Source of the DNA: Anaerolineales bacterium
GTDB taxonomy: Bacteria > Chloroflexota > Anaerolineae > Anaerolineales > UBA11579
Reading direction: 5' to 3'
Assembly: GCA_019637755.1 (NCBI GenBank)
Contig: JAHBVC010000001.1
Coordinates: forward strand, 958,480 to 1,022,479
Length of the DNA: 64,000 nt
Below, in pieces: positions 23,196 to 30,036 of the stretch (its first letter is position 1; each line of letters starts with the position of its first letter). The notes under the pieces were generated by a model. It searched no databases. It worked only from the letters and a program-made list of their open reading frames with translations, and was not told the DNA's origin. Made by a program: the position numbers and the translations under genes.

Positions 23196-25589
23196 TTACG
23201 CCAGTGGGCGCTTAAGGATGTGTTCGAAGAACGCCTCTACGATCGCCGGGTCAAAATGCTTGCCGGATTCTTCGCGCAGATAATTTGCCACGCGGTCGGC
23301 ATCCCAGGCCTCGCGATAGGGCCGGTTCGAGGTCAGCGCGTCCCACACATCTACGATGGCAAAGATGCGCGCCTCCAACGGAATTTCGCGCCCACTCAAG
23401 CCCTGCGGGTAGCCGCTGCCATCCCATTTTTCGTGATGGTAGGTGGGAATGGGCAGGGCGGGATGCAAAAATTGAATGGCGGAGAGCATCTCACCGGCAT
23501 ACACCGGGTGGCGACGCATGATCTCCCATTCGTCCGCATCCAGCGGGCCGGGCTTGCCGAGCACATTGTCTGGCACGCCCATCTTGCCAATATCATGCAG
23601 CAGCGCCCCGCGGCGCACATGCACGATCTCTTCCTCGGGCACGCCCAGGGCACGCGCCAGCAGCACGGTCATCTCGGTGACGCGCCGGCTGTGTTCGATG
23701 GTTTCCATGTCACGCAAGGACAGGGCGTGCGCCCAGCCTTCGATGGTGCGGTCATAGGCCTGGCGTAACTCCTGGTTGGAGCGCTGCAGATCGTTAAACA
23801 GGCTGGCATTGTCGATGGCGATGGCCGCCTGGCCGGCCAGGGTGAGCAGGAAATCGCGCCATTCTGCATCGCGCGGTTCGTTGCTGCGGTGGAACGTCTC
23901 CAGCACGCCGATCACGCGCCCCTTGGCGATCAGCGGCGCGGCGCAATAGCACACCACGCCCTCCGCCGCCGAAAGCGAACTGCGCGACCACAAGCTGTGC
24001 GCCGCGCTGAGATCGTTCTCGGCCACCAAGCTGCGCGTGCGCGCCGCCATGCCAGCCAGGCCATCACCAAAGCGCACTGCGGTGTGTTTGATTTCATCCG
24101 TGTGGAACCCGAGCCCGGCGGCATAGCGCAACACCTGGTCCTGATCCAACAGCAGGATCGCAGCGGCATCCACGCGTAATCCGGCGCTGCCCTGGCTCAA
24201 GATCATGTTCAAGGTGATCTTGAGATCGAGACTGGTGGCGATGGTATTGTCGATCTCGCGCAGGCTGCGCAAGTGCTGCAGGCGGCGCTCAGTCTGTTCG
24301 TACAAGCTGGCGCGGTGGATGGCGGCGCCGCCGATGTCGCAAATGGCGCTGAGCACGCGTACATCGCTTTGCTCTACATGCGCCTGGCGCCCCAAGCCCA
24401 GCGTGCCAATGACTTCGTTCTGGGCGGTGATGGGCACGATCACCAGGGACTGCGTGCGCTCCATGGTGGCGTTCAGATCCACCGTGGCCGGGTCTGGCTG
24501 GTGGCGAAATTGATTATTGAGATAGGCAGTAGCGCTGCTGACCACCTGGCTGGTGAGCCCCATGCCGGCCGGGATGCGCTGGCCGACGGGGAGATCCGGC
24601 CGGCCCTTGCCCATGGCGATCACATGATCGCCGCTTTCTGCTTCCACCAGGGTGATCGTGCCAACGACGGCATCCATCGAGACCATGGCCTGATCCAGGA
24701 TGACGGGCAGGATCTCCTCTACCCGACGGGCCTGGCGCAGGCTGCTACTCACCGCGGCCACCGCTTCGATTTCGCGCTCGCGCTGCTTGCGCTCGGTAAT
24801 ATCGCGGAAGATCACCTGAGTAGCCGGGCCATCTTCAAATACAAAGGGGCTGCCGGTCACTTCCACATCAATCACGCGCCCATCGCGGCACAGAAATTTC
24901 TCTTCCAGCGCCATCTGGCTGCGCCCGGTGGCCACCTTGCGCATGCGCTCGTTGGCCATCTCGCGAAAATCGGGATGGACCAGATCGATCATCTGGCTAC
25001 CGATCAGTGCATCGGGTGCGCCGGCGCCGAGGATCTGCACCGCAGCCGGATTGACGAAGACAATGCGGCCCTCCTGGTGCACCAGGATCGCATCGGGCAT
25101 AAGGTCTACCAGGCTCTGATAGCGTTCGCGGCTCTCGCGTAGCAAGCGGTCAGCTTCATCGCGCTCGATGGCGTGGCGGATCGAACGCAGCAACAACTCC
25201 CCGCTGATCTGCCCCTTCACCAGGTAGTCTTGCGCGCCGTTGCGCACGGCGTGCAGCGCCATATCCACATCGTTCAAGCCGCTGAGGATGATGACGGTGA
25301 AAGCTTCGGCTTTTTCTTTGAAGCGCGCAAAGGTTTCAAAACCCTGGCTATCCGGCAGCCCAAGATCGAGCAGCACGGCATCCAGCGGCTTTTCGGGATC
25401 ACCCAAGTATTGCAAGCCATCTTTGAGGGTGGCGGCATGCTCCATGCGTAGATCCGGCACGGAGACATCGCGCAGCATCTCCTGGATCAGCCGCGCGTCA
25501 CCTAAGTTGTCTTCTACCAACAGCAGACGGATGGATTTGCGTTCAGTGGGTTTGATGGGCGGCAGCGAGCCCGTGGCAGACGGTGTCAT
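23196..25589 (-). CDS. REC-PAS-GAF-GAF-HD-GYP response regulator (cyclic-di-GMP phosphodiesterase)
   Basis: A 797-residue soluble signalling protein. Order: receiver domain (residues about 20-145, phospho-acceptor Asp in L-L-D-L-G-L-P-D), PAS domain (about 155-275), two GAF domains (about 285-430 and 440-605), then an HD-GYP domain (about 625-790) with L-L-H-D-I-G-K and the complete H-H-E-K-W-D-G-S-G-Y-P motif. HD-GYP proteins break down cyclic-di-GMP, so it would lower that messenger in response to phosphorylation and ligands. ATG 25589 has GGGGAG close upstream. A promoter -10 TATACT lies at 25763-25768. Its partner kinase may be one at 27.5-29.8 kb. Confidence 0.93.
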   Translation of the reverse strand: MTPSATGSLPPIKPTERKSIRLLLVEDNLGDARLIQEMLRDVSVPDLRMEHAATLKDGLQYLGDPEKPLDAVLLDLGLPDSQGFETFARFKEKAEAFTVIILSGLNDVDMALHAVRNGAQDYLVKGQISGELLLRSIRHAIERDEADRLLRESRERYQSLVDLMPDAILVHQEGRIVFVNPAAVQILGAGAPDALIGSQMIDLVHPDFREMANERMRKVATGRSQMALEEKFLCRDGRVIDVEVTGSPFVFEDGPATQVIFRDITERKQREREIEAVAAVSSSLRQARRVEEILPVILDQAMVSMDAVVGTITLVEAESGDHVIAMGKGRPDLPVGQRIPAGMGLTSQVVSSATAYLNNQFRHQPDPATVDLNATMERTQSLVIVPITAQNEVIGTLGLGRQAHVEQSDVRVLSAICDIGGAAIHRASLYEQTERRLQHLRSLREIDNTIATSLDLKITLNMILSQGSAGLRVDAAAILLLDQDQVLRYAAGLGFHTDEIKHTAVRFGDGLAGMAARTRSLVAENDLSAAHSLWSRSSLSAAEGVVCYCAAPLIAKGRVIGVLETFHRSNEPRDAEWRDFLLTLAGQAAIAIDNASLFNDLQRSNQELRQAYDRTIEGWAHALSLRDMETIEHSRRVTEMTVLLARALGVPEEEIVHVRRGALLHDIGKMGVPDNVLGKPGPLDADEWEIMRRHPVYAGEMLSAIQFLHPALPIPTYHHEKWDGSGYPQGLSGREIPLEARIFAIVDVWDALTSNRPYREAWDADRVANYLREESGKHFDPAIVEAFFEHILKRPLA

Positions 25590-25727
25590 AACTCCCCATA
25601 CGGATGTGGGATGCTTTGAACAAATAGCGGATCAGGCGCCCATCCACACGATTGGATTTCTGCCACGTGTTTTGTGCAAACCATACAACATCACATCTTT
25701 GCTAGAACTACCGGATAGGCCGTTGCT

Positions 25728-25768
25728 GTGTTCGTTAAGAACACTTACAAGAGTGCAAGGTCAGTATA
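25728..25768 (-). promoter_or_regulatory. HD-GYP gene promoter region with a GTGTTC-N5-GAACAC dyad
   Basis: TATACT on the minus strand at 25763-25768 is the likely -10; the -35 is poor. The perfect inverted repeat GTGTTC-GTTAA-GAACAC at 25728-25744 lies about 20-35 nt downstream of it, where a repressor could act. The whole 25590-25822 gap contains no gene that I can support. Confidence 0.45.
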
Positions 25769-25822
25769 GAAGTACTATTGCTACTCTTGACTTACAGATT
25801 TGTTAGAAACGGAGTTGTAAGG

Positions 25823-26500
25823 TTATTTGATTAATGCGTTGAGTGTTTCCACCAACACACGTAGGCGTTCAACGGGGATGCTGCTCAAGCGCTGAGCCAG
25901 CTCAAGATAGTAATGATTGCTGGGGGCGGCCAGGAATTCTTGCAGATCACGCGGCAACTCATCAAACTCAGCCACGGCTTTGCTGCGCACGATCCATTCG
26001 CCCACCGGGCCACTGCTATCGGTAAAGTCATCCAGGGTATAGCCCAGGCTGGCGGCCAGGCTCTCGAGCTCAGGCAGCGGCACGGCGGTTTCGCCGCTTT
26101 CGTAGCGGCGAATCCGGCTGGGCGAGATGCCCGTGCGGTCAGAGAGTTCTTTCTGGCTCAGGCTCTTTTCGTTGCGCCCTTGGCGCAGCAGCGCCGCCAC
26201 GGTGCGGTGGCGCAGGGCCAGCAAGCCTTCGGCCTGCAGGGTCTCGGCCGGCGAGACTTCCTGCGAGACGATGTCTTCGCTCCAGAAGTGCGCCAGCGGG
26301 ATACGCAGGTAGAAGGCCAGCAGCTCCAGCTCCGGCAGGGACAGGGCGTTGGCGCCGCGCTCCACAGCACTCAGCGTGCCACTGGAGAGCCCGATCACAT
26401 CAGCCACTTGCTTGAGTGATTTGCCGGCGGCCAGCCGCGCATCACGCAGCAAGACGCCGATGATCTTGGAGCGCAACTGGATTGCCTGGGTCTGACTCAT
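25823..26500 (-). CDS. transcription regulator with two XRE-type helix-turn-helix domains
   Basis: A 225-residue protein with two XRE/HTH_3 domains in tandem. The first (about residues 10-65) contains S-L-K-Q-V-A-D-V-I-G-L-S-S-G-T-L-S-A-V-E-R-G. The second (about 80-140) contains S-L-S-Q-K-E-L-S-D-R-T-G-I-S and I-R-R-Y-E-S-G-E. A C-terminal helical part of about 70 residues follows without a known ligand domain. The ATG is 6 nt after TATAAT (26507-26512) with no ribosome-binding site, so it is probably leaderless. Such double-HTH proteins may bind a long or asymmetric operator. Target genes are unknown; the neighbouring kinase operon is one candidate. Confidence 0.9.
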   Translation of the reverse strand: MSQTQAIQLRSKIIGVLLRDARLAAGKSLKQVADVIGLSSGTLSAVERGANALSLPELELLAFYLRIPLAHFWSEDIVSQEVSPAETLQAEGLLALRHRTVAALLRQGRNEKSLSQKELSDRTGISPSRIRRYESGETAVPLPELESLAASLGYTLDDFTDSSGPVGEWIVRSKAVAEFDELPRDLQEFLAAPSNHYYLELAQRLSSIPVERLRVLVETLNALIK

Positions 26501-26525
26501 AGCGGCATTATAGCAAAGCTAGCGC

Positions 26526-26810
26526 TCAGGGAACTGCGCCCCCGGCGGCATTCTCGATCACCCAGATGATATTGGCGCGATTGATCGCCAAAAAATCGCT
26601 GGTACTGAGCTGGCGCTCCCCGTGCACATCAAAGATGCGCACCTGAGTGATCGCCAGGAACGGATCCGTGGAGTTGAGCGCATCTTTGATGCGCTCATTC
26701 TCACGGGCATGCAAATTGCCGGCAATGCGGTTATGGATGGTTTGGATAATGACCGGGAATTGAAAGGTACTCGCTTGCGGTCTGAAGCCGCGCTCACGCG
26801 TTGGCAACAT
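26526..26810 (-). CDS. conserved-looking small protein of unknown function
   Basis: A 94-residue soluble protein. GGAGG lies 8 nt before ATG 26810, which is preferred to the in-frame start at 26843 that would overlap the response-regulator stop. The sequence has a predicted strand-rich core (I-I-Q-T-I-H-N-R-I-A-G-N-L, then I-T-Q-V-R-I-F-D-V-H-G and F-L-A-I-N-R-A-N-I-I-W-V-I-E), like a small beta-barrel. It lies 33 nt after the regulator gene, so it is probably the last gene of the kinase operon. I do not recognise the family by name. Confidence 0.72.
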   Translation of the reverse strand: MLPTRERGFRPQASTFQFPVIIQTIHNRIAGNLHARENERIKDALNSTDPFLAITQVRIFDVHGERQLSTSDFLAINRANIIWVIENAAGGAVP

Positions 26811-26843
26811 ATCGATTTCCTCCGTGGGGAGAGAACGATGCAA

Positions 26844-27527
26844 CTAGGGCATTGAATACCCTTCCCCGGAATGGGTAACTATCAATTCTGGTTGTTTGGG
26901 GTCCTTCTCCAGCTTTTGGCGCAGCCGCGAGATGCTGACCCACAGGATCTCTTTTTCATCCTTGTATTCTTCGCCCCACACATTGCGCAACAGATCCTCT
27001 GCGGTCAGGATGCGGCCGGCCGAATGGGCAAACTGCAGCAGCAGGCGGTACTCGGTAGCCGAGAGCGAGACCAGCTCGCCGTCCAGGCGCACCTCGGCCC
27101 GGGCAAAGTCAATTTGCAGGCTGCCGCGGCTGAACAGCGTTTCGCCGCTCTCCGGGGCGGCGGTTTGGGCCCGGCGCAATACGGCGCGCACCCGCGCCAG
27201 CATCTCCCCGGCGGAGAATGGCTTCACGATGTAATCATCCGCACCGAGGTTCAGGCCGCGAATGCGCTGGTCTTCCTCGCCGCGCGCCGTGAGCATGATG
27301 ATCGGCACGTTGGAAAATTGGCGAATCCGTTCGCAGGCCTGAAAGCCATCCATCTCGGGCATCATCACATCCAGCAGCACCAGGTCAGGCTTGCCGTTGG
27401 CAGCCTGCTCCACGGCCTGCTTGCCGTCTTTGGCTTGCAAAATTTGGTAGCCTTCGGTCTGTAAGTTGGCTTCAATGAGGCGGATAAAGCGCGGTTCATC
27501 ATCCACAATCAATATACGTTGGTTCAT
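26844..27527 (-). CDS. OmpR/PhoB-type response regulator
   Basis: A 227-residue regulator. Receiver domain at residues 3-118, with acidic pocket D-D-E, phospho-acceptor Asp in L-L-D-V-M-M-P-E-M-D-G, switch Thr in L-T-A-R-G and Lys in V-K-P-F. The winged-helix DNA-binding domain at about 130-225 has L-S-A-T-E-Y-R-L-L and W-V-S-I-S-R-L-R-Q-K-L, ending in the G-E-G-Y wing. ATG 27527 starts right after the histidine-kinase stop (TGA, one A, ATG), so it is co-translated. The longer reading to 27638 lacks a reason. Confidence 0.95.
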   Translation of the reverse strand: MNQRILIVDDEPRFIRLIEANLQTEGYQILQAKDGKQAVEQAANGKPDLVLLDVMMPEMDGFQACERIRQFSNVPIIMLTARGEEDQRIRGLNLGADDYIVKPFSAGEMLARVRAVLRRAQTAAPESGETLFSRGSLQIDFARAEVRLDGELVSLSATEYRLLLQFAHSAGRILTAEDLLRNVWGEEYKDEKEILWVSISRLRQKLEKDPKQPELIVTHSGEGYSMP

Positions 27528-27528
27528 T

Positions 27529-28758
27529 TCAGCCCTCTCTATTTGGCATTGCGTGCGCGCGCGGCAGGCGAATGACAAACTCGGTCCCTTTCCCCTTCGG
27601 TTTTGCCAGACGGATCTCCCCTCCATGCGCCAGGACAATTTGCTTACATATATATAGCCCTAAACCGCTACCGCGCGCCAGTTCCTGGGTGGCCGGCACG
27701 CGGTAAAAGCGCTCGAAGATGCGCTCGCGGTGCGCCGCGGCCACCCCCGGGCCAGCATCGCGCACGGTGAGGGTAGCTTCGCTGGCGCTGAGCTCCAGGT
27801 GAATATGCAGTGGCCCCTGGTAGGCATATTTGGCGGCGTTGCTCACCAGGTTCTCCAGCACCTGCCCCAAGCGGCGCGCATCCCCTTCCATCAGGCCATC
27901 CTGCGAAGGCGGATGCCAGCGAATATCCAGCCCAGCGAAGCGCACGCGCAGGCGTTCGATGTTTTCTTCCAGCACGGCGGTCAGATCCATCGGGCGGAAA
28001 TCAATATCCAGGTTGCCGCTTTGCAAGCGGGAGGAATCGAGCAGGTTGTCCACCAGCTCCACCAGGCGGTCGGCCTCTTCATCAATGATCGCCAGAAACT
28101 CCTGCTGCTCCTCAGGCGTCCAGCGCGCGTCGGGGCGCAGCAAGGTGGTGGAATAGCCCTTGATAAAACCCAGCGGGGTTTTGAGTTCGTGTGACACCGT
28201 GGCGATGAAATCGGATTGCAGTTGGCTCAGGCGGCGTTCCGCCTCCAGGCTGGCAATCCGTTCCACCAGGCGCTTGTGCTCCAGCACCTGGGTGACGTGG
28301 GCGGCAATGTATTGCGCCAGGTTGATCTGCGCCTTGGTGTACACCGGGCCGCCAAAGCGCACAAACACCAGCGCGCCGATGGCTTGGCCGCCGGCCAATA
28401 GCGGCAGGGCCAGGAAGAAGCGCTGCTGCAAGCGGTCAGGGTCGGCATCCAGCTCGGGCTGCGTCACCACCGTGCGCACCTCGCGGAAGGCGGCCAACCC
28501 GGCCGCCTCGCCCCAGGCCGAATCGGCCTCCGAGGAGCGCCCACGCCCGATGGCACGCGCAAAGGCTGCCTCCAGCACGCCGTTGGCTTCGTTCTGCAAA
28601 TACAAGACGGCATTATCGAAAATAAAGACTGGCCGCGCCAGGCGCACAATTTCAGAGAGCGCTTTGTCTACATCCAGCGTCTCGGTGACGGCACGGCTAA
28701 TCGCATATACCGCCTGTAGCTCATTGAGTGGAAGCGTATTCCGTGTTTGCTCGCTCAT
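27529..28758 (-). CDS. GAF-domain sensor histidine kinase
   Basis: A 409-residue soluble kinase. Residues about 25-165 form a GAF domain with the usual A-L-P-L-L-A-G-G-Q-A-I-G-A-L-V-F core; a short coiled coil follows. The HisKA helix is F-I-A-T-V-S-H-E-L-K-T-P-L near residue 190. The ATPase has L-E-N-L-V-S-N-A-A-K-Y (N box), D-A-G-P-G-V and G-S-G-L-G-L-Y-I-C-K. No membrane helix is seen, so the signal is cytoplasmic. Its ATG overlaps the stop of the upstream kinase (ATGA) and its stop is 1 nt from the regulator start, so kinase, kinase and regulator form one unit. Confidence 0.95.
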   Translation of the reverse strand: MSEQTRNTLPLNELQAVYAISRAVTETLDVDKALSEIVRLARPVFIFDNAVLYLQNEANGVLEAAFARAIGRGRSSEADSAWGEAAGLAAFREVRTVVTQPELDADPDRLQQRFFLALPLLAGGQAIGALVFVRFGGPVYTKAQINLAQYIAAHVTQVLEHKRLVERIASLEAERRLSQLQSDFIATVSHELKTPLGFIKGYSTTLLRPDARWTPEEQQEFLAIIDEEADRLVELVDNLLDSSRLQSGNLDIDFRPMDLTAVLEENIERLRVRFAGLDIRWHPPSQDGLMEGDARRLGQVLENLVSNAAKYAYQGPLHIHLELSASEATLTVRDAGPGVAAAHRERIFERFYRVPATQELARGSGLGLYICKQIVLAHGGEIRLAKPKGKGTEFVIRLPRAHAMPNREG

Positions 28759-29801
28759 ATCGCCCCAGTGATGGGCAGGCTAAACGAGAAGCGACTGCCC
28801 TTTCCTGGTAACGAATCAACCAGCAGTTTTGACCCGTGGCCTTCGACAATTCGTTTGGCCAGGGTCAGGCCGATGCCCGTACCGGCGTGCCGGCGGGTCG
28901 AGGAGCTATCCAGTTGGTGAAAAGGCTCAAAGATCTCGTGCATGCGCTCAGGCGCGATGCCTACACCGGTATCGGCCACCGCCAATTCGATACGTTGGCC
29001 CTGCTGGCGGGCATTGATATGCACGCGCCCGCCACGTACATTGAACTTGAGGGCATTATCGATGAGCTGACCGATGGCCCACTCCAGGCGGTTGCTGTCG
29101 GCCAGCGCGTGGGGCAGATCCGCGGCCACTTCCAGGGTCAGCTCGATCTGCTCATTTTCCGCACGGGCGCGGTACGGCTCCAGCAGTTGCGGCAGCAAGC
29201 TTTGCAGTTGCACCGGGCCGGTTTCCAGGTGCAGGGTTTCCACGGTGTCGAACGACAGGAACAGCAAATTATCGATCAGGCCGGCCAAGCGCTTGTACGA
29301 TTTTTCGAGCACGTTGACCGCAGCACGCTGGTCCGCGCTCAACGTACCCAGCGCTTCGGCAGCCAGCAGATCAATATAGCCAACCATATGCGAAAGCGGC
29401 GTGCGCAGCTCATGCGAGACGTTGGAGATGAAGTCATTCTTCATCCGGTTGAGCTCGGTGAGTTTGTTGAGCGCCTCTTGCAATTCGGCCGTGCGCTCTT
29501 CCACGCGCTGCTCCAGAAACAAGTTGCTCTGGCGCAGCGCTTCTTGCAGGTGGGCGATCTGTTCGGTCACCGCCGCATCCAACTTGGCGCGATCGATCAG
29601 GCCCAGATCCACCAGAGCCTGCCCCAGCAGCACGCGCTGGCCCTGGGCGCGCATGCGTTTCTGGTAAGCCAGGGCCTGCTGTAGGTCGGCCTGGGTGAGC
29701 AGCCCCTTCTCCAGCAGGCTATCGCCCAGACGCGGCACCAGCACTTCGGGCGATAGCGGGCCTGTGCGGGAGATCGAAGGAATCATTGAATCGGAGTTCA
29801 T
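28755..29801 (-). CDS. histidine kinase with an MshEN-like N-terminal domain
   Basis: A 348-residue kinase without membrane helices. The N-terminal part carries two 24-residue motifs, R-L-G-D-S-L-L-E-K-G ... Q (residues 24-47) and L-L-G-Q-A-L-V-D-L-G ... Q (58-81). These look like the paired motifs of the GspE-N/MshEN domain, which in MshE binds cyclic-di-GMP. A coiled coil (about 90-125) leads to HisKA F-I-S-N-V-S-H-E-L-R-T-P-L and an ATPase with I-D-N-A-L-K-F, D-T-G-V-G-I and G-T-G-I-G-L-T-L. The spacer between the motifs is 10 residues rather than the short MshEN one. ATG 29801 has GAGG close upstream; TTG 29810 is possible. Confidence 0.9.
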   Translation of the reverse strand: MNSDSMIPSISRTGPLSPEVLVPRLGDSLLEKGLLTQADLQQALAYQKRMRAQGQRVLLGQALVDLGLIDRAKLDAAVTEQIAHLQEALRQSNLFLEQRVEERTAELQEALNKLTELNRMKNDFISNVSHELRTPLSHMVGYIDLLAAEALGTLSADQRAAVNVLEKSYKRLAGLIDNLLFLSFDTVETLHLETGPVQLQSLLPQLLEPYRARAENEQIELTLEVAADLPHALADSNRLEWAIGQLIDNALKFNVRGGRVHINARQQGQRIELAVADTGVGIAPERMHEIFEPFHQLDSSSTRRHAGTGIGLTLAKRIVEGHGSKLLVDSLPGKGSRFSFSLPITGAI

Positions 29802-29869
29802 CAGCCTCAACCTACGCGAGTGAGTAAAAGCAGCGTCAACTCACGGCGCAGCTGCATCTCTGTGCGAAA

Positions 29870-29899
29870 AGTATACATAACTGCTCCGCGCGTGTACAA
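29870..29899 (-). promoter_or_regulatory. promoter of the kinase-kinase-regulator operon
   Basis: On the minus strand TTGTAC (29894-29899) and TATACT (29870-29875), 18 bp apart. This leaves a leader of about 60 nt before the first kinase. Confidence 0.6.
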
Positions 29900-30036
29900 C
29901 CCTACCAAGCTCCCAGCATAAATATGGAAATTGGCCGGCTGCTTACGAGGAGCCTCACAAGGCCTAACGGTATAATTAAGGCTCTGACCAAGTTCTGAAC
30001 AAAATTCTTCTTTTTCCCATGGATTGAAAGGTTTTT

